Shown piece by piece: positions 1-8,104 of a stretch of DNA of 13,075 nucleotides. The position numbers and the translations under genes were made by a program. The DNA is taken from the NCBI GenBank assembly GCA_023416415.1, contig JAEZHR010000214.1, positions 1 through 13,075 on the forward strand, read 5' to 3'. Below the pieces are notes generated by a model. The model had not been told where the DNA came from. It saw only the letters and a list, made by a program, of their open reading frames with translations, and did no database searches. The DNA comes from Pseudomonadota bacterium (lineage in GTDB: Bacteria; Pseudomonadota; Gammaproteobacteria; Burkholderiales; Burkholderiaceae_D). Within the stretch, counting starts at the first letter, position 1, and the number at the start of each line of letters is the position of its first letter.

Positions 1-168
1 GCGCAGCACGCCCGTCATCAGATTGATCAGGGTCGTCTTGCCGGCGCCATTCGGGCCGATCAATCCGATCAGCTCGCCAGCCCGGATATTCAGGTTCAAG
101 CCATTGATCGCCCTGACGCCGCCAAAATTGCGCGTCACATTTTTCAGCTCCATCAAACTGGCTGACAT
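1..168 (-). CDS. livG: LivG-like ABC transporter ATP-binding protein (N-terminal part only)
   Basis: The first 56 residues of an ATPase of a branched-chain amino acid type (HAAT) importer; the rest lies beyond the left edge. It would power uptake through the LivH/LivM-like permeases encoded just upstream. A Walker A motif, GPNGAGKTT, sits at residues 38-46, preceded by the usual LivG start (MELKNVTRNFGGVRAI). The ATG at 166-168 is favoured because an AGGAG lies about 8 nt before it; the start overlaps the end of the LivM gene by 16 nt, which implies translational coupling. Substrate specificity is not readable from this fragment: liv-type systems also carry amides, urea, aromatic acids and other amino acids. 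Confidence 0.9.
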   Translation of the reverse strand, partial: MSASLMELKNVTRNFGGVRAINGLNLNIRAGELIGLIGPNGAGKTTLINLMTGVLR

Positions 169-1139
169 ACCACCTGCTCCTTTTTCTTGCTCTTGCGGTT
201 GCGCCATGCGCCAACCACGCCAACCAGTCCATTCGGCATCCAGATCACCAGCAGCACGATCAGGATTCCCAACATGCCGCTGTGGAAATGCAGCAGATTG
301 CGCCAGACCAGTTCTTCCACGCCGATGAAGCTGAGCGCGCCCACGAGCGGCCCGATGAGGGTGCCCGCACCGCCGAGCAAGGCCATGATGATGGGCTTCA
401 CCGAGTATGCGATTTCAAACACATCACCCGGATCGATGTAGTTGACCCACGACGCGTAGACCGCGCCCACCGCACCCGGCAATGCGCTCGCCAGCGCGAA
501 CGCGATGACCTTGTACTTGCGGGCATCGACTCCCAGGGTGGCAGCGGCTGCTTCGTTCTGCTCGATGCAGCTCAACGCGAAGCCGGCCTGGCTGCGCTTG
601 AGCAGCAGGTTCGCCAGAAACGCGACGAACGCGCAGGCCGCCATCGATGCCAGATACACGCCGGCCTGATCGAGCACGCTGCCGCTCAACAAGGGCAGGT
701 TCAGGCCCATGCCGCCGCCGGTAATGTTCGGTGTGTTCAGCACGATCTCGCGCAAGACTTCGGCCACCACCACGGTGGCGATCGCAAAGTAGTGCCCGCG
801 CAAATGGAGCAGCAGCAGTCCCAGCACGACGGCAAAGCAACCTGCGATGCCACCGGCCAGAAGCGTGGCGGTCAACAGCGATGCGCCTGCGGTCTGCGTC
901 ACACCCGCCACATACGCACCCAGCCCGAAGAACGCGGCGGTCGAGAATGCCGGATAGCCGGCAATGCCGCCGATCATGTTCCACGAGTAGGCCAGCGCGG
1001 CGTACATGGCGAAGGTCGTCACCAGGCGCAGCACGTAAGCGCTGCCGGACTGGATCAACCCGGCCGTGATCAATGCAACGACGATTGCAGACACCACCGC
1101 CGTCCAGTAGGGGCGGTTCTGAAAGAAGGAAATGTTCAT
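153..1139 (-). CDS. livM: LivM-like branched-chain amino acid ABC transporter permease
   Basis: A 328-residue inner-membrane permease. It is very hydrophobic, with many predicted membrane helices, and has the LivM hallmark of a conserved central stretch (RGHYFAIATVVVAEVLREIVLN, here split as RGHYFAIATVV and VAEVLREIVLN) followed by the EAA-like loop region SYSVKPIIMALLGGAGTLIGP near the C-terminus. The start at MNISFFQNRPYW is chosen because its ATG forms a 4-nt ATGA overlap with the stop of the upstream LivH-like gene. The frame stays open further upstream, but that part lies inside livH and reads as a low-complexity shadow. The C-terminus is basic (RNRKSKKKEQ), as expected for a cytoplasmic tail. 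It would pair with LivH as a heterodimeric channel. Confidence 0.92.
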   Translation of the reverse strand: MNISFFQNRPYWTAVVSAIVVALITAGLIQSGSAYVLRLVTTFAMYAALAYSWNMIGGIAGYPAFSTAAFFGLGAYVAGVTQTAGASLLTATLLAGGIAGCFAVVLGLLLLHLRGHYFAIATVVVAEVLREIVLNTPNITGGGMGLNLPLLSGSVLDQAGVYLASMAACAFVAFLANLLLKRSQAGFALSCIEQNEAAAATLGVDARKYKVIAFALASALPGAVGAVYASWVNYIDPGDVFEIAYSVKPIIMALLGGAGTLIGPLVGALSFIGVEELVWRNLLHFHSGMLGILIVLLVIWMPNGLVGVVGAWRNRKSKKKEQVVCQPV

Positions 1140-1999
1140 TCGAAGCCTTTTTTTCCGAACATGCCGTTCGGCCTGAAATAGAGCAGGGCGATCAGCAGGC
1201 AGAAGGAGACGGTGACGGTGTGTTGCGGCCCGAACCATGCCGAAGCGAGACTCTCGATCAGGCCCAGTGCCATGCCGCCCGCAATTGCTCCCGGCAAGTT
1301 GCCCAAACCGCCAAACACGCAAATGGCGAAGGACTTGCCCATATACCCGCCAGCCATCAGCGGCGAGATCGGGAAGATGGCGGCCAGCAGCGCACCCGCG
1401 ATGCCGGCCAGCCCTGCGGCAATGGCAAAGCTCATGGCATACACATCGCGCACACGAATGCCCATGAGCGGGGCGGTGGCGATGTCCGAGCGCACAGCGA
1501 TGATGGCTCGGCCCAGTCGGGTAGTCCGCATCAACAGCCAGATCACCAGCACGCACGCCAGCGAGATCAGCGTGGCAATCAGACGGTCCGCAGGAATCAG
1601 GACGCTGCCCAGTTCCAGCACCGGCAGCGGCGGATCAAAGATCACCTTGCGGTAGTCGGCACGGAACAGGGAGATCATTCCGTCGTTGAGGATCAGATCA
1701 AGTCCGAACGTCAGCGACAGTGTGATCAGGACAGGCTTGCCAACCACCTTGTTGATGACCGTGCGTTGCAACACATAGCCCAGGACAAACACCACGAAGC
1801 CGATCGGCACGGCAGTGAAAAATGGATTGAGCCCGAACGCGGCATGCGCAAAGTACGCGATGTAGGCACCCAGAACGATCAGCGAGCCGTGCAGGATGTT
1901 GATGATGTTGAGCACGCCCCAGACCAATGAAAAGCCCGCGGCGATGCAACTATAAAGGCCTCCCAGCAGGAGGCCGTTGATGATGATTTGCCAGTACAT
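1136..1999 (-). CDS. livH: LivH-like branched-chain amino acid ABC transporter permease
   Basis: A 287-residue inner-membrane permease of the LivH family, at the usual length for the family. The start MYWQIIINGLLLGGLYSCIAA and the following FSLVWGVLNIINILHGSLIVLGAY match the typical LivH opening (NGL..G..Y.L.A.G..L.fGv...iNfAHG). The C-terminal half has the conserved VFGGLGNLPGAIAGG loop. The ATG lies only 3 nt after the stop of the substrate-binding protein gene, and the stop overlaps the LivM start (ATGA). No strong Shine-Dalgarno is visible, consistent with translational coupling inside one operon. Confidence 0.93.
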   Translation of the reverse strand: MYWQIIINGLLLGGLYSCIAAGFSLVWGVLNIINILHGSLIVLGAYIAYFAHAAFGLNPFFTAVPIGFVVFVLGYVLQRTVINKVVGKPVLITLSLTFGLDLILNDGMISLFRADYRKVIFDPPLPVLELGSVLIPADRLIATLISLACVLVIWLLMRTTRLGRAIIAVRSDIATAPLMGIRVRDVYAMSFAIAAGLAGIAGALLAAIFPISPLMAGGYMGKSFAICVFGGLGNLPGAIAGGMALGLIESLASAWFGPQHTVTVSFCLLIALLYFRPNGMFGKKGFE

Positions 2000-2002
2000 G
2001 GA

Positions 2003-3259
2003 TCAGCGCGTGCCCAACCGGAATTCAGCGTTCTTCACTTCCGGCGGATACACCACCGTCACCTTGCGGTCCTGGATCTGGAACACCGGCGGCGTATAGG
2101 AATTGGCGATGCCGGTCGGATCGAAGCTCAGCGGGCCGAAGAAGGTTTCAAACTTGCCTTCGCGCAGGGCTGCACGCACCTTTTCATGTTCTACGCTGCC
2201 AGCGCGCTCGATGGCCATTTGCAACAACACGCCGCTGCCTGCGCCGGATGCCTGGGTAAAGTCCGGTGCCGTCTTGAACTTGTCCTGGAACAGCTTCACG
2301 AAGCGCTCGGTCGAGCCGAAGACGTCCTTGGACTTGTAACGCAGCACCGAGTGGAACCAGCTTGCGGTCGTGACGTTCTCGGCCAGCGCGCCGGAAGCGT
2401 CCGCCCATTCCTGATACGCGGGGCCATTGATCATGGTCAGCACCGGCGTCTTGATCCTTTGGTCTGCCAGTTGTTTGCGCACCAGGATCAGGTCATTGAT
2501 ATAACCGGTGACGACCACCCAGTCAGGCTTGGCGGCGCGCAGCTGGCTGATGGCAGCGGCATGATCGAGCGTGCCGATCGGATAGCGCTCGAAGTACACG
2601 ACCTCGAAACCGCGCTTCTTCGCTGATTTTTCAAACTCGTTGGCCAGCGACAGCGGATACAGATCGTTCCGCGCCAGGATCGCGACGCGACGGATTTCCG
2701 GCCCCTTCTCGCGCACCAGCGTTGCAATCGGCTCGCTCAGCGTGCTGTTATCGGTGTAGATGCCGAACAGGTTCTTGTAACCCTGATCGAACACTTCGTA
2801 GGACGACGCCGACGAGGCAATCATCGGGATCTGATATTTCTCGGCGACGGAACTCACGGCCTTGGTCGCACCGGAGCCAAAGGGTGAAAATAGGAAATCG
2901 ACCTTGTCTTCGACGATGAGCTTTTCCGCCAGCTGCACTGCGCGCGGCGTGTTGGACTGATAGTCGCCGAACACCAGTTCGACCTTGCGCCGCTTGTCGC
3001 CCACCTTGATGCCACCGGCGCCGTTCACCTGCTCCAGCCAGAGATCGTAACCCTGCCGCAGCTTCGCCCCTTCCGGCGACAGCGCCCCGGTCACCGGCAA
3101 CGGCGCGCCGATGCGAATGACATCATTGGCGGCCAACGCCGACCCGCCCATGGCGTACGCAGCAGCAGCCCCGAGCAAGGTGGCGCCAATTCTCAGAAGC
3201 TGACGACGACGGGATAAAGAAGAAAGGGATGCTTGACGCAGGTGCTCGATAGGTTTCAT
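2003..3259 (-). CDS. LivK-like ABC transporter periplasmic substrate-binding protein with Tat-type signal
   Basis: A 418-residue periplasmic binding protein of the Peripla_BP_6/LivK type, first gene of the importer operon. After the signal it opens with IRIGAPLPVTGALSPEG and GYDLWLEQVNGAGGI, typical of the ligand-binding fold. The N-terminus carries a twin-arginine motif (SRRRQLL, residues 16-22), a hydrophobic stretch and a likely cleavage site after ALA at residue 43, so export is probably through Tat; Sec export cannot be excluded. The ligand is not deducible: the family binds branched-chain amino acids, amides, urea, and aromatic or short-chain organic acids. The ATG lies about 30 nt after a possible -10 box. 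No strong Shine-Dalgarno is seen. The name livK is not given because specificity is unproven. Confidence 0.92.
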   Translation of the reverse strand: MKPIEHLRQASLSSLSRRRQLLRIGATLLGAAAAYAMGGSALAANDVIRIGAPLPVTGALSPEGAKLRQGYDLWLEQVNGAGGIKVGDKRRKVELVFGDYQSNTPRAVQLAEKLIVEDKVDFLFSPFGSGATKAVSSVAEKYQIPMIASSASSYEVFDQGYKNLFGIYTDNSTLSEPIATLVREKGPEIRRVAILARNDLYPLSLANEFEKSAKKRGFEVVYFERYPIGTLDHAAAISQLRAAKPDWVVVTGYINDLILVRKQLADQRIKTPVLTMINGPAYQEWADASGALAENVTTASWFHSVLRYKSKDVFGSTERFVKLFQDKFKTAPDFTQASGAGSGVLLQMAIERAGSVEHEKVRAALREGKFETFFGPLSFDPTGIANSYTPPVFQIQDRKVTVVYPPEVKNAEFRLGTR

Positions 3260-3294
3260 GGAAATGCACTGCCAAAGAGAGACTAGGGTCGGGG

Positions 3295-3300
3295 ATTGTA
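3295..3300 (-). promoter_or_regulatory. Possible -10 box of the liv-like operon
   Basis: On the minus strand the hexamer TACAAT (5 of 6 to the sigma-70 -10 consensus) sits 36 nt upstream of the substrate-binding protein ATG. The -35 position holds only a weak match (TTCTGG at 17-nt spacing), so if this is the promoter it probably needs an activator. Inferred from the sequence alone. Confidence 0.3.
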
Positions 3301-3341
3301 AGAACCCCGAAACATTTCCAGAACGAATCGTTTGGCTTTTG

Positions 3342-3362
3342 CATATGCGGAAACCGCATATG
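3342..3362. promoter_or_regulatory. 21-bp palindrome upstream of the liv-like operon (candidate operator)
   Basis: Perfect inverted repeat with 9-bp arms, catatgcgg and ccgcatatg, separated by aaa. It lies 83-103 nt upstream of the substrate-binding protein start and about 42 nt upstream of the possible -10 box, a location suited to an activator or repressor dimer. On the plus strand it is followed, after a 6-nt gap, by a cttttt run, so a weak plus-strand terminator is an alternative; however, no plus-strand gene ends here. The regulator cannot be named. Confidence 0.45.
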
Positions 3363-3385
3363 GCAGGGCTTTTTATGTTTTTCTT

Positions 3386-3627
3386 TTACTTGATGGGGGT
3401 GGGCTGGGAGCGCCGGTGGAAGAGATCTGCAGAAAGATGGCGAGCTCGGAGGGTGAGCTCTAAAGAACGGAAGTGGCACTTATTCCATTCTGAAGAAACA
3501 ACATGTTCAAATCCAATGGCCTGCGACTCCGGCGCAGGTCGGTACTGCTGGAAAAAAATCTGACGAATGGCTTTCTCGTCGCCACATCGGATCTTCTTCA
3601 TTGCTCCTTTCGATCAGGAGGCAGTCA
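3386..3627 (-). pseudogene. Degenerate IS3-family-like orfA 5' end (remnant A) with uncharacterised 71-codon frame
   Basis: Minus-strand frame 3386-3601 starts MKKIRCGDEKA after an ideal GGAG ribosome site. Its first 32 coding bases match 25 of 32 bases of the frame MKKSRYSDEQ at 10933-10986, and the shared GGAGCAATGAAGAAGA is identical. MKKSRYSDEQ is the usual opening of OrfA proteins of IS3-family (IS407-like) elements, so this is probably a decayed copy. After about codon 11 the protein (IRQIFFQQYRPAPES...) no longer resembles a transposase. A TGACTGCC at 3627 could be the old left end. It could also be only a small gene using a similar start; I see no function in the 71-residue product. 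Confidence 0.4.
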
Positions 3628-3631
3628 CGCT

Positions 3632-3652
3632 GCACGCCGACTACCGGCGTGC
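3632..3652 (-). terminator. Hairpin just after tpsB, possible terminator without U-tract
   Basis: Perfect 8-bp inverted repeat (gcacgccg / cggcgtgc) with a 5-nt loop, 9 nt downstream of the tpsB stop on the minus strand. The stem is very GC-rich but is not followed by a run of T, so it may act as an mRNA 3'-end stabiliser or a factor-dependent stop rather than a classical intrinsic terminator. Confidence 0.4.
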
Positions 3653-3660
3653 CCGGCGGC

Positions 3661-5337
3661 TCAATATGCCCAGCGTATGCCGGCATGGGCGCGCCAGCCT
3701 CCCTTATCGTCCCAGTTGGTGTCTATCGGTTTGGCGACTTCCAGCCACAGGTTGGCGCCGGCAAAGAGCAGGTTCATGCCCAGACCAGCGCTGCTGAAGC
3801 GATAACTTCGCTCGCCCGGCAGGCGGTTGACGCTGCGCGCAGATGCTGCGTCCAGCGTGGCGAATACGCGCATCTGTCCCCCTGAACTGCCCAGTGCAAA
3901 CGCACGCGGCCCGATTTCGTTGCGCCACAACACACCCTGGTCGGCATACAGCCCGCCTTCCTCGAATCCCCGTACGCCGTACATGCCCATCAAGCCGATC
4001 TGCTCCGTGCCCAGCAGGTTTTCGCTGGCCCATTGGCCGACAAGGTTCACCCGCCACTGCCAGCCGGCGAGAAGATCGGTACTGCGGTCAACAGTCAACC
4101 TGAGGTACTGGTAGTTGGCCTTGGCGCCGGCGCGGCTGGCGTCGAACGCCTTGTCGCTGTTGTCATCCATCGCACCGCCAGGGGAAAGAACAAGCAAGAG
4201 GTGACCCCGGGTATCGCCCCAGCGGTCGGCGCCGCTCAGCTCATAGCCACCCTCCAGTTGCACGATGTTGGTGGTGTTATCCACCACCGGTATGTCGGAG
4301 AACAGCAGGTTGTTGTTCGACGACTTGTAGGCCAGCGCCAGCGATGCAGCCTGGCTCAGGCCGTTCCATGCGGGCAGCGATTTGTCATAGCGCAGGCTGA
4401 CAGCGCTGGATGTGCCATCGGAATCCAACGGTGCGGGCAACCTGGCGTGAATGCGGGCGTAGTTGGCGCTGATGTTCAGCGTATCGCGCCAGGGCAGCGG
4501 CACGCTGTAGATCACGGTATGGCCGACATAGCTGCGCGCATCAGGACTGGTCGACAAATGGTAGCCGGCGATATGACCCAGGCCGAACATGTTGCCGTAG
4601 GTGAAGCCCGCGCCCAGACGTTCGCGCTGGGTGCTGTCGGTGCCGGTGTTTTCAGCCCAAAGATTCAATCGCCATGGACGTTGTTCGGTGACTTGCAGCG
4701 TCAGGTCGGTTTCGCCGGGCTGCCCACCTGGCGCAGCCACGGCCACTGCGGAGCGGAAAGGGTTGGAACGGCCGATCCAGGCCAGGTCCTCGTCCAGCGC
4801 TTGCATGTTGATCGGCGCACCCGGCCTGGCACGAACTGCGTCTAGGTAACTGCTTTCGGAAAATTCGCGGGCGCCTTCCACCTTGAGCGTGCCTAACCTG
4901 GGTTGGCGCACCAGCACCTGCACCACGCCATTGGTGGCGTCCTGCTCGGGAATGACTACCGCCGCGCCTTGGCCATGCGTGCGCAGCCAGTCGTACACCG
5001 CGGCATGCAGGCGCGAGATGGCCGCGCTATCCAGCGGCGCGCCAATCAATCCGCGCTCCTGCAGGAGTTCGGCGAAACCGGGGCCTTGCAGCAGCGGCGC
5101 CTGCGAGACATCCACCGGCAAACCAGATGTCTGCAGGCGCAAGGAATCCAGTGCACGCCCCCTGGCATCCATCTGTGCCGCATCAGAGATGAACACCAGT
5201 GCACGGATAGCTGCGCCCTTCACGGCGGGCTCGCTGGCGGCGACAAACGGAGCCGGTGCGGCGGGTGCAGCTGTCTGCGCCAGCGTGGGAAAAGCGGTGG
5301 CCAGCAACAGGACCGGAAAGAAAGGGATTGGATTCAT
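3661..5337 (-). CDS. Two-partner secretion outer-membrane transporter (TpsB; ShlB/FhaC/HecB family)
   Basis: A 558-residue Omp85-superfamily transporter that should export the TpsA protein encoded just upstream. Visible parts in order: a signal peptide (MNPIPFFPVLLLATAFPTLA, residues 1-20), a Pro/Ala-rich linker, two POTRA domains at roughly 78-150 and 155-225 (first ending in VVIPEQDATNGVVQVLV, second with LKVEGAREFSESSYLD), then a 16-strand-type beta barrel. The signature VRGFEEG, the conserved loop-6 motif of FhaC-like pores, lies at residues 455-461. The protein ends in an aromatic residue (RWAY), normal for outer-membrane barrels. Its length matches the family (about 550-590). The start is 21 nt after the tpsA stop, with only a weak GGCGG before it. 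The recognised substrate should be the N-terminal TPS domain of its partner. Confidence 0.93.
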   Translation of the reverse strand: MNPIPFFPVLLLATAFPTLAQTAAPAAPAPFVAASEPAVKGAAIRALVFISDAAQMDARGRALDSLRLQTSGLPVDVSQAPLLQGPGFAELLQERGLIGAPLDSAAISRLHAAVYDWLRTHGQGAAVVIPEQDATNGVVQVLVRQPRLGTLKVEGAREFSESSYLDAVRARPGAPINMQALDEDLAWIGRSNPFRSAVAVAAPGGQPGETDLTLQVTEQRPWRLNLWAENTGTDSTQRERLGAGFTYGNMFGLGHIAGYHLSTSPDARSYVGHTVIYSVPLPWRDTLNISANYARIHARLPAPLDSDGTSSAVSLRYDKSLPAWNGLSQAASLALAYKSSNNNLLFSDIPVVDNTTNIVQLEGGYELSGADRWGDTRGHLLLVLSPGGAMDDNSDKAFDASRAGAKANYQYLRLTVDRSTDLLAGWQWRVNLVGQWASENLLGTEQIGLMGMYGVRGFEEGGLYADQGVLWRNEIGPRAFALGSSGGQMRVFATLDAASARSVNRLPGERSYRFSSAGLGMNLLFAGANLWLEVAKPIDTNWDDKGGWRAHAGIRWAY

Positions 5338-5358
5338 GAATTACCGCCGAGTCTGTCT

Positions 5359-8103
5359 CTAGAAGAATTGCCGACCGTAGGCTTCCTTAGCCTGCTGCCA
5401 AAGAATGTAATTAGTCAGCCACGTCGCCGCATTCCCCTCTAGCGCCGCTCTTTGCTGTAACCGGTTTTCCTTGAGCTCGGATTGCAGCGAATCGACCGAC
5501 TGTTGCAGAGACGCGATTTTCTTATCGGCCTTCTCAATCATTTCTCCGAGGGGGTCTGCTCCGCTGCCTATCAGCATTCCAAGATTGAGGCCTGCTTTCT
5601 CCGGAAGCTGTGCCCTGTCCGCGATTGCCTGAGCCAGCTTCTCCTTCTCGTTCTCCAATCGTCCGCTCAGGACCGTTTCCTGGAACTTCAGACCAGACAT
5701 TTCGTTCGTTAGGAGATTCTCTTGTGCCGCGCGGATGGCAAACGTCAGGTCGTGCAATTGCTTGTTTTCCAGCTCGGTTCTATTGGGCTTGTTCTTCAGC
5801 CCCTCATACAAGGCGGCAAGGGCGACACCCAGATCTTTGGGGATGGCAGGCGGCTGGGTATATACGGCAAGGAAGAGCGCCAGGCTTTTTTCGACTTCGT
5901 CACTAAACAGGCTGACCGGCGGATACATTGGTCGCTGCGCTTCGAATTTCACACTCTTGGTGCCGCCGCTGACCTTGATGTCCCAATCGCTGAGGTCGCT
6001 CTTCGACACCAAACGCATGTCGTTGGCATCGTAGATCGGTTCGCCGGTCAAGGAATCGAAACCGGCGACGAAAGGGCCCAAGTTGATAACGGGACCGTCA
6101 TACACATATACCGTTCCGCTCGTCCCCGCAGGCAGGCCACCGTTCTGGCTGACGTTGCCATTCGACGTGCTGATATTGGGAAGAGGATCTTGCGGCGAAT
6201 CGCCGCGATCGAGGTAATCGTCCGGATAGTAGTAGAAGCCGGCACTGTTCAGACCCGGACCTTCCGAGGAATAGGCGGTATCGTGGAAGAACCGCTTGTC
6301 GCCGAGGTAGGTTTCGATTGCCTCGAAACTGCCAACCCAGGCATCCAGACCACTTGCCTTGGCGGCGTCAGGCACGAAGAAGCGCATCCCGCCCTTGTAT
6401 ACGCCGCCATCGTTGTCGAAGTCGTAGGCGCTGTATTCCGTGTGGGTGTAATCCATGTTCACGGAAGATCCCGTTCCCGCCTGAATGCCGCCGTTGGCGT
6501 CGGTGAGACCGGCTGCCAGCGTCAGACCGCCGAGTCCCCCGGTCAGGCTTTTGTCGGCGCCCACCGCGATGTTGCGCCCGGCCTCCAGATCGAGCCGGGC
6601 AAAACCGGTCACTCTGAAGTCGTTATCGATCAGGATGTCGCGCTGGGCCTGAAGGGTGAGCACGGTATAGATGCCGGCCGTGTGGATGCTCTGGCCGTTC
6701 ATGGACGAATCGATGGTGATGTCGCCGTGGCCCTGGCCGCTGGATTTGGTGGAAACGATGACGTTGGCCGCACCAAGCGCGGCTTCGAGATCTTCCTTGG
6801 CAACCCAGGAGCGGTCAGCCGTATCGCCGCCTGAGGGTCTGTTGGCAGCCAGACCGATGGTGATGTCCGTCGGATCCAGCAGCAGGGTGCCGGTCTTGCC
6901 GCGCGGCGCGCGCAGGTCGGCCGTACCGCGAAAATCCAGTACGTCCTTGCCGGAGACTTCGGCAAAGCCGCCGTCGCCGCCCGTCGTGCCTCCGCGGGCG
7001 GAAATCATCCCCTGATAAGTCGTCTTGCCATCGGCCCAGACAATCACCTTGCCGCCGTCGCCTGCGCCAAGCGCATCAGCCTTGATCTGTGCTCCTTTCT
7101 GCACCACCGTGGTCTGGGCGTTCTGGACCGCGGCGTTCTTGCCCTGGTAGTCGCCGCCGATCAGTATGTCGCCGCCGCCAAGCTCGCCGCTGGCGTCGAT
7201 CACGGCATTGCTTCCGATCTGCACATTGGGGCCGGTGATCAACACGCGGCCACCGACGTTGTTGACGTTGCTGACATCGATGACGCCGCCGTGATTGACC
7301 GCCAATGTCCAGGGATTGCCGCCCACGGCTTGCAGTTCCGCCTGTGCGGCGTGGATGACGCCGCTGTTGTCCACGCCGGCCGTCGAGGCCGAGGCGTCCA
7401 CCCCGGAGCGGATGACGATGCGGCTGGCAGCATCGGGTGCGTACAGCACTTCGTTACCGGCCAATAACGCGGCCACGCCTTGCCGGGCGTTGACGGTTCC
7501 CGCGTTTTCCACCCGCGCGCCGATCAGCAGGACGTCGCCGTTGCTGACGTCGATGGTGCCGAGGTTCTGCACCTTGGCGGTGGAGTCGCCGATGAAATTC
7601 AAGGACTTGCCAGCCATGAAGCGTTCGCTGCTCACGTCTCGCGTGCTGGCGATGAATCCCGTTGTCTCTACCTTGCCACCGGGCCCGATGACGACACCGT
7701 TGGGATTGATGAGGAATACCCGACCGTTGGAAGACAGGCGGCCGTGAATGGACGAAGGATCGCCGCCTGTCACGCGATTGAGAATGGCGGCCTGCGCATT
7801 GGGCAGATTGAAGCGTGCCTGCTCACCCGCTCCGATGGAAAAACTTTGCCAGTTGACGATGGCACGCTGCGAACTCTGGTTCACCTCCACAGTGCTGCCA
7901 CTGCCGCCAATGGAAGCCGAACCTGCCACTACCTGACCGCCCTTGGGGTTGGCCAGCGCTGCGCCCGGCAAGGCCAGCAGGCAGGAAACCATGAACGCGC
8001 CAGCACGCCTTTTGCCATCCTTGCCGCGACCGCAGGCGGTTTCTCCCGCCACCTGCCATAACCCGAGGCGGCGACTGAAAACGACTTTATAAATGCGGTT
8101 CAT
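5359..8103 (-). CDS. Two-partner secretion exoprotein (TpsA; filamentous haemagglutinin-type TPS domain)
   Basis: A 914-residue secreted protein. It opens with an extended signal peptide (MNRIYKVVFSRRLGLWQVAGE, split as MNRIYKVVFSRR and LGLWQVAGE), the ESPR type found on large exported proteins, with likely cleavage after ALA at residue 51. The TPS secretion domain follows (about 52-300): NWQSFSIG, FNLPN, LNRVTGG, PSSIHGRL, and LINPNGVVIG with the NPNG motif at 133-136. A glycine-rich beta-helix-like region runs to about 420 and includes TLLLDPTDITIG, common in TpsA proteins. The last third is different: an acidic, Tyr-rich segment, then a charged helical, coiled-coil-like C-terminus (about 770-914). 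The predicted mature protein contains no cysteine. At 914 residues it is short beside FHA-type adhesins. The role (adhesin, cytolysin, heme binding or contact toxin) is not evident. The tpsB gene follows after 21 nt. Confidence 0.92.
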   Translation of the reverse strand: MNRIYKVVFSRRLGLWQVAGETACGRGKDGKRRAGAFMVSCLLALPGAALANPKGGQVVAGSASIGGSGSTVEVNQSSQRAIVNWQSFSIGAGEQARFNLPNAQAAILNRVTGGDPSSIHGRLSSNGRVFLINPNGVVIGPGGKVETTGFIASTRDVSSERFMAGKSLNFIGDSTAKVQNLGTIDVSNGDVLLIGARVENAGTVNARQGVAALLAGNEVLYAPDAASRIVIRSGVDASASTAGVDNSGVIHAAQAELQAVGGNPWTLAVNHGGVIDVSNVNNVGGRVLITGPNVQIGSNAVIDASGELGGGDILIGGDYQGKNAAVQNAQTTVVQKGAQIKADALGAGDGGKVIVWADGKTTYQGMISARGGTTGGDGGFAEVSGKDVLDFRGTADLRAPRGKTGTLLLDPTDITIGLAANRPSGGDTADRSWVAKEDLEAALGAANVIVSTKSSGQGHGDITIDSSMNGQSIHTAGIYTVLTLQAQRDILIDNDFRVTGFARLDLEAGRNIAVGADKSLTGGLGGLTLAAGLTDANGGIQAGTGSSVNMDYTHTEYSAYDFDNDGGVYKGGMRFFVPDAAKASGLDAWVGSFEAIETYLGDKRFFHDTAYSSEGPGLNSAGFYYYPDDYLDRGDSPQDPLPNISTSNGNVSQNGGLPAGTSGTVYVYDGPVINLGPFVAGFDSLTGEPIYDANDMRLVSKSDLSDWDIKVSGGTKSVKFEAQRPMYPPVSLFSDEVEKSLALFLAVYTQPPAIPKDLGVALAALYEGLKNKPNRTELENKQLHDLTFAIRAAQENLLTNEMSGLKFQETVLSGRLENEKEKLAQAIADRAQLPEKAGLNLGMLIGSGADPLGEMIEKADKKIASLQQSVDSLQSELKENRLQQRAALEGNAATWLTNYILWQQAKEAYGRQFF

Positions 8104-8104
8104 G

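Noticed and set aside
282..1181. Long plus-strand open frame opposite livM
   Set aside because: It lies antisense to a well-supported permease gene, is very rich in His, Gln and Arg, and has no recognisable domain; typical of a high-GC shadow frame.
1140..1556. N-terminal extension of the LivM frame
   Set aside because: The extension lies within livH, reads as Arg/His/Cys-rich junk, and the internal ATG makes the usual 4-nt overlap with the livH stop.
1073..1930. Long plus-strand open frame opposite livH
   Set aside because: Antisense to a clear LivH-like gene and of low-complexity Arg/Gln/Asp/His composition; no ribosome site.
3500..3530. tRNA T-arm-like string (gttcaaatcc) that might mark an att site
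   Set aside because: No flanking cloverleaf or CCA-like end can be drawn and no second copy is seen in the window.
5722..6834. 370-codon plus-strand open frame inside the tpsA region
   Set aside because: It mirrors the glycine- and valine-rich codons of tpsA on the other strand; the TPS protein has unmistakable motifs, this frame has none.
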